IMG/VR virus record: IMGVR_UViG_3300030329_005540
Location: 1-64,000 of that record
Strand: one strand, 5' to 3'
DNA from: a virus
DNA: 64,000 bases
The notes under the pieces are model-generated. The model saw only the letters and a list, made by a program, of their open reading frames with translations, was not told the DNA's origin and searched no databases. Shown here one piece after another: positions 26,450 through 34,885 of this stretch. Position numbers and translations under genes: made by a program. The first letter of the stretch is position 1. Each line of letters begins with the position of its first letter.

Positions 26450-28359
26450 TACAAATTAAGTTCGTAAGTTATGTTGTCTTTCCCGTTATGTAGATAGTCG
26501 ATAAATCTTTGCGTTCTACCGAAAGGCAGTAGAGCTATCTCGAAAAAGCCTTTGTGCTCTGCGTTGCCTTCTAGCCAAGCCCAATCCTCCATTTGGGGAA
26601 CGTAAGGAACTACTTTATGTATATGTTCATTACCATCTAAAATCTCCGCATTCTCCTGTTTGGTAGACACGTATAAATTATAATCAGGGTATTGATTTTT
26701 AAGTGATTTAAATATACTTGTAGATAAAAAGACATCACGCGGGCCATCTGGCATAACGTAGATCATTCTTTTACCTTCGTCATCTTCATCTAGAAACTTT
26801 GTAAATTCTACTTTTTCGTTTTCTGCATTTTCTTTTTGCGCGACCTGCCTGAAATATTTTTCGATGTCAGGGCGGCTCATGCCTCTGGCGATTTCATGCA
26901 TCCAATACCTGTGACCGTCATCCTTTTCGTCAACTTCTGGACGCATTAAAATATTATGATAAAGAGCTTTGATCCATTCTGAGTCATCTTCGATTTCCGG
27001 GATTTCCGCTTGGGGATTTTTCTTAACTTCCTCAAGAGAAAAGTCGTATTCGGTAAATGGAGCTTCGTCAATAAACTTTTCTATGAATCCGCCGACATGC
27101 GCTGGGGAGAAATTGTCTATCGCCCATTTACGAGCTTGCTTGCCCATCTTTTGCCTCTTGTCGGGCTTCATCTTAAACACTTTGCCCAACTGCTTGCTAA
27201 TCGATAACGGACTCGTGGAAGCTTTAATAAACTCTGTACCGTGCTCGCGATATTCAGACCAAGCCAACGGCAAAGACTCTGCTCCGTCCTGACACATTTC
27301 TTCACCGCAGCTATAATCAGTCACAAGAGTAATCAACTCTGTAAGCTTCGCTTCTTGAATGGGGATTTCTTGACCGCCAGAGGTGAACGGGTGGCAGTAG
27401 ACATCCATTAAATTATATACTTCATTAAGCTGCTCTTCAGAAACGCCCTCAGAAACGTTTGTAGTGGTGCAGGAATCCTTCGCTCCGCAGTGTCCACATT
27501 GAGTATTCAATCCGTGAAAATGCTGAACAGCATAGTTCCAACACTTTCTGCAAACGTATGTAGTGATGATGTCCTGATGAGAGACTTTATACTCATCAGC
27601 CAACTTCATGATGTTCCAGCCTTCGCCAAAATGCGTATGAAGAAGAAGCTTGGAATTAGAATTGGGATTATTGTTTTGAAATTTTTTAAAGCCCTCTATT
27701 AAATTGGGTACGGATTTCCTGAGTTGGTTTCTGAAAACGAATCCTACAATAAAAGTGTCTTCCGTTATTCCAAACTTTTGTCTAAGTTGCTTTTTAATCT
27801 GGGACGGTAATTTGTAAAAGTTCTCCCCGTCAACTGCTCCGTGCAAAGTCTTGATATGCTCGTGACCCATTTCGTTAAGAGCCTTTGTGGCGAAATCAGA
27901 CCATATCCAATAATTATCTACCTTGGGTGCGACTTGCACTGCCGCTGGCAAGATAGGCAAAGAATCAAGCGTTGTCCACAGAGCCGAGGCGACATGTTTA
28001 AACCACTTTTTTTCAACTGCAAAGTCAATCCCCCAAATGTCTTGCACCGCAATGTAAACATCAGGTTTGACCTCTTGAATAACCTTGTCTAAATTATGCG
28101 CTCCATAACTAGCTAATCGACCAACGTGGGGATCGCGGCCAAGCTCTTTTTGTTCTTGCTCGCTGTCAGGGAGAGTGCCATAGCCCTTCCAAGGCGTCCT
28201 CTGAAGCTGCGGGCTTGACCAAGGGATACCGCAGCAATAATGCACAATATCGTATTTTCCAGTATCGTATAAATAACTCAAAACGGCTTTGGCATTTCGA
28301 CCAAAGCCTGTCTTGGCTAAAGCGTAATCGCTTTGAAAAAGAAGTTTCTTTTTTCTCAT
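26449..28359 (-). CDS. Glycosyltransferase fusion: GT4 with zinc-ribbon insert plus N-terminal GT9 domain
   Basis: A 636-residue protein. Residues ~1-430 are a GT-B enzyme of the GT4 type. They open with the acceptor-side motif SDYALAKTGFGRNA and continue to VGFVFRNQLRKSVPNLIEGF, with the donor-site region CHPFTSGGQEIPIQEAKL. Unusually, a four-Cys zinc ribbon (CRKC...CGHC) interrupts the C-terminal domain near residues 275-300. Residues ~525-636 resemble the first Rossmann domain of GT9: RMIYVMPDGPRDVFLSTSIF, then SLKNQYPDYNLYVST. The protein stops where the GT9 second domain would begin, and that domain is in the next gene. Transcription probably reads through from the SSB-like gene, 1 nt upstream. 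Expected to add a sugar to host or phage glycan. Confidence 0.65.
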   Translation of the reverse strand: MRKKKLLFQSDYALAKTGFGRNAKAVLSYLYDTGKYDIVHYCCGIPWSSPQLQRTPWKGYGTLPDSEQEQKELGRDPHVGRLASYGAHNLDKVIQEVKPDVYIAVQDIWGIDFAVEKKWFKHVASALWTTLDSLPILPAAVQVAPKVDNYWIWSDFATKALNEMGHEHIKTLHGAVDGENFYKLPSQIKKQLRQKFGITEDTFIVGFVFRNQLRKSVPNLIEGFKKFQNNNPNSNSKLLLHTHFGEGWNIMKLADEYKVSHQDIITTYVCRKCWNYAVQHFHGLNTQCGHCGAKDSCTTTNVSEGVSEEQLNEVYNLMDVYCHPFTSGGQEIPIQEAKLTELITLVTDYSCGEEMCQDGAESLPLAWSEYREHGTEFIKASTSPLSISKQLGKVFKMKPDKRQKMGKQARKWAIDNFSPAHVGGFIEKFIDEAPFTEYDFSLEEVKKNPQAEIPEIEDDSEWIKALYHNILMRPEVDEKDDGHRYWMHEIARGMSRPDIEKYFRQVAQKENAENEKVEFTKFLDEDDEGKRMIYVMPDGPRDVFLSTSIFKSLKNQYPDYNLYVSTKQENAEILDGNEHIHKVVPYVPQMEDWAWLEGNAEHKGFFEIALLPFGRTQRFIDYLHNGKDNITYELNL

Positions 28360-28920
28360 TTACCAGACATCCTCATCTGAAAATTCTTCACTTTCAGTTT
28401 GAGGAGCCAGCATACTTTCTTGGGTTTCCTCAACTCTATTATATTGTACTCCTTGAGCAGACCCCTTCTCAAAAGTTTTTTGCATTACTCCGCAAAGAAA
28501 TTCTTTAAGGAGTCTACCGGCGGCATAATCCAGCCCGATATAAAAATTAATTTTATTAACCGAGTCATCTAAGAACTCTTTTTGGATACCGTAAGAGTAC
28601 CCCATGCGTTTTTCGCCCATTACCCACGGCTCGAATTTCATGCGGGTAATCTGTTTAGAGCTTTTGTGGTATCCGTCCCATCTAGCGCTTCGCTCCATAG
28701 CATCCACGATGCCAGCGGCCTCCTCGGCGCTTAGTTTGATTGTGACAGAGCCCTTGGGGTTTCCTTTATTGGCTTTAAACGCGCCTTTACCCGAAGGGCC
28801 AGACTGCTTGATGATGGTAGACATCAAGAAAAAGTCGCCAGTGTCCTTGTCGTATTGCCCGTAAAACGAGCAAGCGGAGCCAGTTTGTTTATTATTTGGC
28901 TTGTAGAATTGTAAGTTCAT
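28360..28920 (-). CDS. Single-stranded DNA-binding protein candidate
   Basis: A 186-residue protein with a compact beta-rich core (residues ~1-115: SACSFYGQYDKD, SVTIKLSAEEAAGIVDAM, ITRMKFEPWVMG). One helix follows, then a disordered end finishing in an acidic tail with a terminal aromatic residue (EEFSDEDVW). An acidic tip closed by Phe or Trp is the partner-docking tail of bacterial SSB and T7 gp2.5. Length, the tail, the strong dedicated promoter and the place between the polymerase and recombination genes all fit an SSB. No OB-fold signature can be proven by eye, and Whirly/PC4-like folds are also possible. Confidence 0.45.
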   Translation of the reverse strand: MNLQFYKPNNKQTGSACSFYGQYDKDTGDFFLMSTIIKQSGPSGKGAFKANKGNPKGSVTIKLSAEEAAGIVDAMERSARWDGYHKSSKQITRMKFEPWVMGEKRMGYSYGIQKEFLDDSVNKINFYIGLDYAAGRLLKEFLCGVMQKTFEKGSAQGVQYNRVEETQESMLAPQTESEEFSDEDVW

Positions 28921-28926
28921 GATCTA

Positions 28927-28955
28927 ATGATAATATAAGCTTTATAATTTGTCAA
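28927..28955 (-). promoter_or_regulatory. Leaderless-type promoter of the SSB-like gene
   Basis: Minus strand: TTGACA (28955-28950), a 17-bp spacer with AAAGC at positions 7-11, TATCAT (28932-28927). The -10 ends 6 nt before the ATG at 28920, so +1 is predicted at the ATG itself. Confidence 0.8.
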
Positions 28956-28958
28956 GTG

Positions 28959-31610
28959 TTAATTAGAGGTTTTTTCGCTCTTCGTTAGGTCTGCGAGACG
29001 GGTATATACGGTATTATCTTGTATGCCTATTGCGTCTGCAAAAACAACGTCATCCATTTTTCTACCTCTGACGATAACGATTTGCCCTTCCTTTGGGAAG
29101 CCGTTATTCATTTCTCTGCACTCTTCCATCTTTCCGGAGAAAATCATCACTTTAATTGATTGGGTTTCATCTCCCACAAAGAGTTTTAGATATGGTGTTT
29201 TCTTGGGCGGTCTGGATACGCCTTGGTAGGGCTTATCCTCGACTTGGCCAATAAATGTGACGTTACTGCCTTCTGGAGTTTCTACTACATCTCGCACATT
29301 AGTCAAGTCTCTGCCCTGTCTAGAAAAAATGTCAATTAAAGACACATTATAAGTATATCCTAACAAATGTTTTTCATAATACCAATTTGCAAATCGTTCA
29401 GACTTCTTATTAATATCATAAATTTCTTTGTATCTCTGACACTTTTTACGGATAGTCGCTACGCGAGTATCTTTGATTAGCGGTTTACCCTTGGAGTCGC
29501 TGGATTCCTTGAGGTTTTTAACTACTCTAACCAAATCATATTCATGCTCATGTGCAATTGGAATCGCCATCTTCTTTTCGCGGGGCGTCAAGATGCTCCA
29601 AAGCTGTGCTTCGTAAACTACCTTGGTACGAGACTGCTTGAATCCTTCCAACGCGCCAGCTTGAATCAGTGGGCATAGCGTGGACAATCCAATACCCGCT
29701 TCCTCGGCAGCTTGAAAGATTTCAAATTTATTTTCGTATTCCTTTTTGAACGAATTTAACTTACTCATTGACTTGTCAGAAATTCCTTTAATGGACAACA
29801 AGCCAAATCGAATGTTATTACCTTCAATTGAAAAATCCATTTTAGATTTGATCAAGTGAGGCTGCAATAATTTAATATCAAAATATTGAAGCTCTTTATG
29901 AATTTTGGAAATTTCATTAATCGGATCAGGCTCGTGCCTCGTCATCTTGAGAAGACTCAAAAAGAATTCCTTGGGATGTTTGAACTTGAGATAAATCGTG
30001 GTCGCGGCTAAAGCTGCGTATGCGATGGAGTGAGATTTATTGAACGAATAGTTAGCTGAATCTTCCAAGACTTTCCATAGAATGTCTGAGATTTCGGGTT
30101 CGAGTTTACTCTCCTTAACCTTTTCGCTGATTTTCTTTTTCCATTTCCTAACTTCGGAAACTTTTTTCTTGCCGACGATCCGCCTGAGAATCTCTGCTTC
30201 GTCAAGAGTAAACCCGATCTTATGAGCCATCTGCATCATTTGCTCTTGATACAAGGCTACTCCTCCTGTCGAAGACAAAATATCATCGAAGAAGGGGTGA
30301 ATTGACTGCTGGGTTCCAGTATTCGCATAGTTAGCGTACTGGTCAACGAAGGCCAACGCTCCGGGTCTCGCCAATGCAAGAACCGCACTCAACTCTTCTA
30401 AATTTTTAGGTTTAACCTTTTGACAAACGTGGAAATTGGTATCTGCTTCAATTTGAAACAACCCGTGTGGAGTTCTTAAATTCTGAAGCTCCCTGTAAAT
30501 GAAGGGGTCATTGAGGTCAATATCATCGATATTAATCCCAATGGTTTTACATGCGTCATCAACCACCGAAACGCTTCTCAAACCGAGGATATCGAGCTTG
30601 ACATTAAACTCGGAAATCCAGTTCATGTCGTAAGATGCTACGCTGCCTTTTTTGTCAGAGGTAAGCTCTGTTGGGCAGCTATCCTTCATCATGTCATACG
30701 AAATAGACACTGCGGATGGGTGAACCCCTTTGTTTTTAATCAGCCCTCTGAGCTTTAGCGCGATATTGTAAACGTCACTGTTGTCATCACACCACTCTCT
30801 AAACTCATCTACTTCTTCGTATGAGGATTCAAGACTTTTAACTTGACCAAAGACTTTGGGAATCAGCGCAGATACATTGTTCATATCTGCATCGCTGTGG
30901 TCTGCTACGATTTTACCGCACTCTTTCATCAAGAGCTTGGTACTCAAGGTGTTGAAGGTTAAAATCTTGCTGGTCTTGCCGTCGAATTTGCTTTCAAGAT
31001 ATTCGATTACCTTTTGTCGGTTATAGTAACAAATATCTAAATCAACGTCACACATAAGCGAGCCGTCAAGATATGTTACGCCATCGACAACCTTTTTCTT
31101 GGCGCGAATCTTCGAAACGAACCTTTCAAAATACAGCCCATATTTCACTGGATCGATTCTAGTAACGCCGACGAAATACAAAACCAAACTACCTGCGGCA
31201 GAGCCACGCCCAAGACCCGTGGGAATATCATTCTTCTTACAGTAGTTGACGACATCCCATACAAGAAGCACGTAATCAATGAAGCCTAACTCTTTTAGAG
31301 TATCTAGCTCGTACTTGACTCGCGAAACGTACTCGTCATACTCTTCAGTACCTTTTTTGAGATTGATTTTTTTAAACCCATTAAGACAAAGGGCTCTGAG
31401 GAAATCGTAGTTGTTTATATCTTCGCTGACTTTAGCGCGATGCTTTTCTTCAGCGGGGATTTCAAACGAGGGCAAGCGAACACCGTGTAGGTCTAGCTTG
31501 ACTCCTTTAAAATTATCTTGAAAGTTGGCTGCGCTCAAATTACCGACGACGTTTTTTGTTTTTCGACGTGGACTTTTTCGCGGGTTGGATACTTTTAAAC
31601 TCATTATCAT
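28959..31610 (-). CDS. dnaE: DNA polymerase III alpha, catalytic (Pol/thumb/OB) part of a split DnaE
   Basis: An 883-residue protein covering DnaE from just after the PHP domain to the OB fold. Residues ~133-145 have the palm motif GLGRGSAAGSLVLY. CDVDLD at 187-192 supplies the two catalytic Asp (190, 192), and VKLDILGLR supplies the third (340), so the polymerase should be active. Finger and thumb segments follow, including ALARPGALAFVDQYA and YSFNKSHSIAYA. The OB domain (VTFIGQVEDK...IKVMIFSG) ends near 870. The PHP domain is absent here and is encoded by a separate gene about 2.5 kb upstream, with an HNH gene, an exonuclease and two small genes between. The start overlaps the preceding 80-codon gene by 71 nt. 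The enzyme copies the phage genome together with the helicase and primase of the same block. Confidence 0.9.
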   Translation of the reverse strand: MIMSLKVSNPRKSPRRKTKNVVGNLSAANFQDNFKGVKLDLHGVRLPSFEIPAEEKHRAKVSEDINNYDFLRALCLNGFKKINLKKGTEEYDEYVSRVKYELDTLKELGFIDYVLLVWDVVNYCKKNDIPTGLGRGSAAGSLVLYFVGVTRIDPVKYGLYFERFVSKIRAKKKVVDGVTYLDGSLMCDVDLDICYYNRQKVIEYLESKFDGKTSKILTFNTLSTKLLMKECGKIVADHSDADMNNVSALIPKVFGQVKSLESSYEEVDEFREWCDDNSDVYNIALKLRGLIKNKGVHPSAVSISYDMMKDSCPTELTSDKKGSVASYDMNWISEFNVKLDILGLRSVSVVDDACKTIGINIDDIDLNDPFIYRELQNLRTPHGLFQIEADTNFHVCQKVKPKNLEELSAVLALARPGALAFVDQYANYANTGTQQSIHPFFDDILSSTGGVALYQEQMMQMAHKIGFTLDEAEILRRIVGKKKVSEVRKWKKKISEKVKESKLEPEISDILWKVLEDSANYSFNKSHSIAYAALAATTIYLKFKHPKEFFLSLLKMTRHEPDPINEISKIHKELQYFDIKLLQPHLIKSKMDFSIEGNNIRFGLLSIKGISDKSMSKLNSFKKEYENKFEIFQAAEEAGIGLSTLCPLIQAGALEGFKQSRTKVVYEAQLWSILTPREKKMAIPIAHEHEYDLVRVVKNLKESSDSKGKPLIKDTRVATIRKKCQRYKEIYDINKKSERFANWYYEKHLLGYTYNVSLIDIFSRQGRDLTNVRDVVETPEGSNVTFIGQVEDKPYQGVSRPPKKTPYLKLFVGDETQSIKVMIFSGKMEECREMNNGFPKEGQIVIVRGRKMDDVVFADAIGIQDNTVYTRLADLTKSEKTSN

Positions 31611-31782
31611 CCATTTCAGTTAAGGCTTCATTTACATACTCTATAGAATCTTCATCTTGAAATTTATAAAAGATATCAGCCTTTTTTTCACTTCTATCGT
31701 GTCGTAAAGTAATCAGAAAATAGTCAACTTCCTTCTCTTCCAATTCTTTAATTAAATCTAAAATTTTATCTAATCTTTCCAC
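31540..31782 (-). CDS. Small charged protein upstream of split dnaE
   Basis: An 80-residue protein starting at GTG, directly served by a consensus promoter whose -10 ends 6 nt before that GTG. The N-terminal 45 residues are helical and acidic/basic mixed, and the end is a Lys/Arg-rich tail (KKSTSKNKKRRR). It overlaps the start of the polymerase gene by 71 nt and probably couples its translation. No family is recognised. The basic tail could contact nucleic acid. Confidence 0.6.
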   Translation of the reverse strand: MERLDKILDLIKELEEKEVDYFLITLRHDRSEKKADIFYKFQDEDSIEYVNEALTEMDDNEFKSIQPAKKSTSKNKKRRR

Positions 31783-31788
31783 GGTTTT

Positions 31789-31817
31789 AATTTAGCATGC
31801 GCTTTGATTGTTGTCAA
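31789..31817 (-). promoter_or_regulatory. Leaderless-type promoter for the 80-aa gene and dnaE
   Basis: Minus strand: TTGACA (31817-31812), a 17-bp spacer with AAAGC at positions 7-11 and TGC before the -10, TAAATT (31794-31789). The -10 ends 6 nt before the GTG start at 31782. Confidence 0.75.
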
Positions 31818-31819
31818 GA

Positions 31820-32458
31820 CTATACATCTACCATCCATTTTAACTTGTTCCAGATTTTTAAATTTAATTTTAAATCTACAAGAGCATTATGAAGATTGTC
31901 GTAATCATGATCAATTTCGAACTCTTTGCCCAAGGCCGTCATATTCGTTCTGATGCCCTTTTTGCGCGTGTGGTAGACCTTGTACTGGTAAGTGATCAAA
32001 TCGTCGTCAGAACGCAATTCTAGGCCCATTTTGACCCCTCTGGCGAGGCAGTTGGTGTCGATGAACTTGCTTGTTAAATGAGTATAATCTTTACCCATGT
32101 ATTCGTAATATCCCTTAATTAAATAAATATCAAAACCAAGCACATTATGCCCGACGATATAATCAGCATTGTCTAACCAATCTTCAATTGTGGGGAACGC
32201 TTCTTCGGGAGGAATGCCCAGCTTGTCCATTGTGGCCTGACTGTATCTGGTGATACGCGCCGCACCCTCGCTGATCTTGAGGTGCGTTTTCCATTTAACG
32301 TAGAAGTCTTTTTCCGCAATACTCTTGTCGCCCTGAACCTTCAGCATTGAAACCTGCCACGGCAAATTGTTGCAGGGGTTGAGGCAGAGGTTAAGAGTTT
32401 CGCAGTCGATAAAGACTAGCGTTTTCTCTTTGTCAAATCTGAGTAAGTGTTCGTCCAT
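31820..32458 (-). CDS. DnaQ-like 3'-5' exonuclease (DEDDh)
   Basis: A 212-residue protein with all four exonuclease motifs. These are FIDCETLNL (Exo I Asp/Glu, residues ~16-24), GHNVLGFD (Exo II, ~103-110) and HNALVD (Exo III His and Asp, ~191-196). It is the size of the catalytic domain of the polymerase III epsilon subunit and lies in the same operon as both halves of the split alpha subunit. It is therefore the likely proofreader. No clamp-binding motif is obvious. It starts 3 nt after the HNH gene. Confidence 0.85.
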   Translation of the reverse strand: MDEHLLRFDKEKTLVFIDCETLNLCLNPCNNLPWQVSMLKVQGDKSIAEKDFYVKWKTHLKISEGAARITRYSQATMDKLGIPPEEAFPTIEDWLDNADYIVGHNVLGFDIYLIKGYYEYMGKDYTHLTSKFIDTNCLARGVKMGLELRSDDDLITYQYKVYHTRKKGIRTNMTALGKEFEIDHDYDNLHNALVDLKLNLKIWNKLKWMVDV

Positions 32459-32461
32459 TAT

Positions 32462-33928
32462 TTATCCTACAAATGAGTTTCTTTTATTGAGGTTTCCAAT
32501 TTTATCAAATACGCCATGAGTCTCTGCTATAGCTGTAGTCGCCCAACGAGGCTTTAAATTAGTATAATGATTTAACTTTACGACTTCTTTTATTGTTTTC
32601 GCGTAATCTATAGGAACAATATGATCTACATGCCATATCTCTCCGCGATTTTCAAGCGTCCAATGATCGTGGTCGAATTCTGGATGGTCAAATAAATATT
32701 CGATGAATTTGTCAAAGCGCAGCCCTATTATTTCTTCGGTTTTAAAGCATTTTTTAAAATCTTTCGCTCTGAAAGAGTTCCCAATCGTTATCCTCGTTTG
32801 GCGTATAAATTTAAAAACTGGGTCTTTCATCATTTTATCTATATATTTTTTATTAGAGATTCTTACCCTTTCCTTAGCTTCTTCGGCTGGAATCCAAGAT
32901 TTTCTCCCAGTTATGTCTGTTGCTCTCAGTTCCAACTCAGCCCGCTTTGACTTTATAGCTACAACTGTTCTATGAGGTAAATATTTTTCATGAAGTTCTC
33001 GATTAGATATGAGTTTGTTCAAATGCTGTATTTCCCAATCTTCCCACGGCTGTATATCGCTGCATATCGGACACCCGTACTTCGAAGAGAAAAATTTTAT
33101 ATAAATATTATCCGCGCCTTCTTGTTCTTTGTTGTATTCTGTTATTTCGTCACAATTCTTGCATTTGATCTTAAGGTATTTCTCCCAACCTAAAAAATCG
33201 GTAAGCACTTCAAGGTGCGGCAGTTCTGTTATTCTTGTGTTAAAGGTCTCTACTTCCTTCTCTAACCCACGTTTTTCTTTTCCCTCTTTTCTACATTCGG
33301 GGCAGCATTCTATTCCTCTCCTCCCGTGGTCATGTAATGTCTGAAAAAAGTAACTATTATGTTTTTTGCAAAGAATTTTTACTTTGTCTTTTACGTTGCC
33401 AGTAAATTCAATTTCGTCGTATCCGAAAGCATTATCGTGTATTTTTTCTAATTTGGTTTTTATCTCTTTGAGTCTTTTATCTTTAGAGCTATCCCATTTT
33501 GCATTCCTCGCGTCATGCATCTTTTCCATCTTCGGGTGACACGTCGGGCACTCGTCGCCTCTATTTAAGATATAATCGTTACCACTTGTAAAATGTTCAG
33601 TATGCCCACACTCCTTAAATAAAATTGTTACTGAAGGCTTTGTTTTGTGCGTTCCGTGAGTGTAGTCTACTACTTTTAAATTTGGATACTTTCCCTCAAA
33701 TTCTTCAATAAATTCTTGTTTGATTTTTTCTTTACGGACTTCTTCTCTACATATTGAACAAGGGACTTTGGCTTTAAGATGTTGTTTTCCGTGCTGAATG
33801 AATACATGGTCATGCTTTACACAACGGATTTTTAATTTTTGATATTGGTTTTCGTATTTGGTTAAATATTCATAATCATCACCAAATTTTTTTTTGGCAT
33901 CATTAATAAATTTTTTATTTCTATCCAT
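32462..33928 (-). CDS. HNH endonuclease with repeated zinc-ribbon units (homing type)
   Basis: A 488-residue protein. The N-terminal ~300 residues hold several Cys/His knuckles (CSICREE, KECGHTEHF, CPTCH, KILCKKH, CCPECR, CKNCDE, CPICSD), which look like tandem DNA-binding ribbons. Near residues ~318-355 is a helix-turn-helix-like stretch (NRELHEKYLPHRTVVAIKSK). The C-terminus carries the HNH core WHVDHIVPI followed by LNHYTNLKPRW, which keeps the His-x-Asp-His and the Asn. Free-standing nucleases of this kind are mobile and often interrupt or flank replication genes. This one sits between the PHP and polymerase parts of dnaE, which makes it the prime suspect for the split. Confidence 0.8.
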   Translation of the reverse strand: MDRNKKFINDAKKKFGDDYEYLTKYENQYQKLKIRCVKHDHVFIQHGKQHLKAKVPCSICREEVRKEKIKQEFIEEFEGKYPNLKVVDYTHGTHKTKPSVTILFKECGHTEHFTSGNDYILNRGDECPTCHPKMEKMHDARNAKWDSSKDKRLKEIKTKLEKIHDNAFGYDEIEFTGNVKDKVKILCKKHNSYFFQTLHDHGRRGIECCPECRKEGKEKRGLEKEVETFNTRITELPHLEVLTDFLGWEKYLKIKCKNCDEITEYNKEQEGADNIYIKFFSSKYGCPICSDIQPWEDWEIQHLNKLISNRELHEKYLPHRTVVAIKSKRAELELRATDITGRKSWIPAEEAKERVRISNKKYIDKMMKDPVFKFIRQTRITIGNSFRAKDFKKCFKTEEIIGLRFDKFIEYLFDHPEFDHDHWTLENRGEIWHVDHIVPIDYAKTIKEVVKLNHYTNLKPRWATTAIAETHGVFDKIGNLNKRNSFVG

Positions 33929-33932
33929 TGTT

Positions 33933-34091
33933 TTATTTCACCAAATACCCACCAATGTTTTGAGAAAGAATTTTAAGAGTATCTAATTCTTTTTTTCTCT
34001 CTTTTTCATCTTTAATTTTTTTAATTCTATCATATTCATCACAAATATAATCTACTGTAATTTTTTCTTTTACTTGTACTTTCTTAGGCAT
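33933..34091 (-). CDS. Small charged helical protein
   Basis: About 52 residues from the ATG at 34091, which overlaps the stop of the PHP gene by 8 nt. An earlier ATG at 34127 lies deep inside the PHP gene and is less likely. The sequence starts MPKKVQVKEKITV and continues as one long Lys/Glu-rich helix. Function unknown. It precedes the HNH gene by 4 nt. Confidence 0.45.
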   Translation of the reverse strand: MPKKVQVKEKITVDYICDEYDRIKKIKDEKERKKELDTLKILSQNIGGYLVK

Positions 34092-34848
34092 TTTTCTCGC
34101 TCCAGCTTTCCATGCAGAATTGGTCACTGCACATATGTTCTAGTTCGGGTTTACTCAGAGTGCTTCGGTTATTAATGCATCTGAAAGTCAAATAAGCTTT
34201 AAAATCTTTTTTATCCTTATAATAAATACTCTTAGTTTTAATTGTATTGTAATCGTTCTTCTCGCAGTAACTCTTCACCTTCTCTTCGACCAAGTAATCG
34301 AATGGCAAATCATTACTCTCCAAGAAAAACGTTGGCTCGGTAAAATCAAAGTTAGGAACACAAATAGAAGATGTTAATAGGTTCTTATAAATAAAAGAAT
34401 CATAAAAAGGAATACATAATTGTAAATCATTATTATCCCAATATTTTTCTAGAATTTGAAAGTCTACTCGCGGTACGTAATAAAAGCCTAACTTGTGGGA
34501 ATCTGAGGCGATTTTGATGAGCCGTTGATATCCTTCAGTATTCTTGCACAGAATGACATATTTAGAAGACTTGCTCACGGCGTCTTCCGATTTCTCTTCT
34601 ACCGTTGGGCAAACTGTAACTCTGAGGCCGAAAACCAGATCGATTTTCTTTTCGGATAGACTGTCGTATGCCTGTAAGAATCCAGACATAGAATCTTCCA
34701 CCATAAAAATCTTACTTAAATTATTTTCTACGGCGATATCTACAATCGAATCGGGGCCAGACTCTTCTGAAGAGCCAGCTTTTTCTAAAGTTAAGATACT
34801 TCTGCCAAGAGAGTACTGAGACTTGAACAATGGTAAAATGTCATCCAT
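34084..34848 (-). CDS. Detached PHP domain of DNA polymerase III alpha, metal site degenerate
   Basis: About 254 residues from the ATG at 34848. The frame opens at 34866, but that lies inside the -10 box. The text follows the DnaE N-terminus: LFKSQYSLGRSILTLEKAG where DnaE has the HSDYS motif, then IVDIAVENNLSKIFMVED, LVFGLRVTV, YVILCKNTEGYQRLIKIAS, and at the end TLSKPELEHMCSDQFCMES. That last part matches the DnaE stretch just before the polymerase palm. The metal-binding His and Asp of PHP motif I are Lys and Gln here, so phosphoesterase activity is probably lost. It presumably binds the separately encoded catalytic part as a structural subunit. Confidence 0.75.
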   Translation of the reverse strand: MDDILPLFKSQYSLGRSILTLEKAGSSEESGPDSIVDIAVENNLSKIFMVEDSMSGFLQAYDSLSEKKIDLVFGLRVTVCPTVEEKSEDAVSKSSKYVILCKNTEGYQRLIKIASDSHKLGFYYVPRVDFQILEKYWDNNDLQLCIPFYDSFIYKNLLTSSICVPNFDFTEPTFFLESNDLPFDYLVEEKVKSYCEKNDYNTIKTKSIYYKDKKDFKAYLTFRCINNRSTLSKPELEHMCSDQFCMESWSEKNA

Positions 34849-34856
34849 TAAAAACG

Positions 34857-34885
34857 ATTTTAGCAAGAGCTTTACGTTGTGTCAA
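34857..34885 (-). promoter_or_regulatory. Leaderless-type promoter of the PHP gene
   Basis: Minus strand: TTGACA (34885-34880), a 17-bp spacer with AAAGC at positions 7-11 and TGC before the -10, TAAAAT (34862-34857). Eight nt separate the -10 from the ATG at 34848, so the leader would be about 1-3 nt. Confidence 0.8.

Noticed and set aside
32462-33928. Group I or II intron hosting the HNH gene
   Set aside because: Complete unrelated genes lie on both sides with their own starts and promoters, and no exon continuation or intron core was seen.
28959-34848. Split intein joining the two DnaE parts
   Set aside because: The PHP product ends in WSEKNA with no intein N-terminal Cys block, and the catalytic part begins with a Lys/Arg-rich stretch and no His-Asn-(Cys/Ser) junction.
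34849-34866. Earlier start of the PHP gene at 34866
   Set aside because: It lies within the -10 element of a consensus promoter, so it could not be on the transcript.
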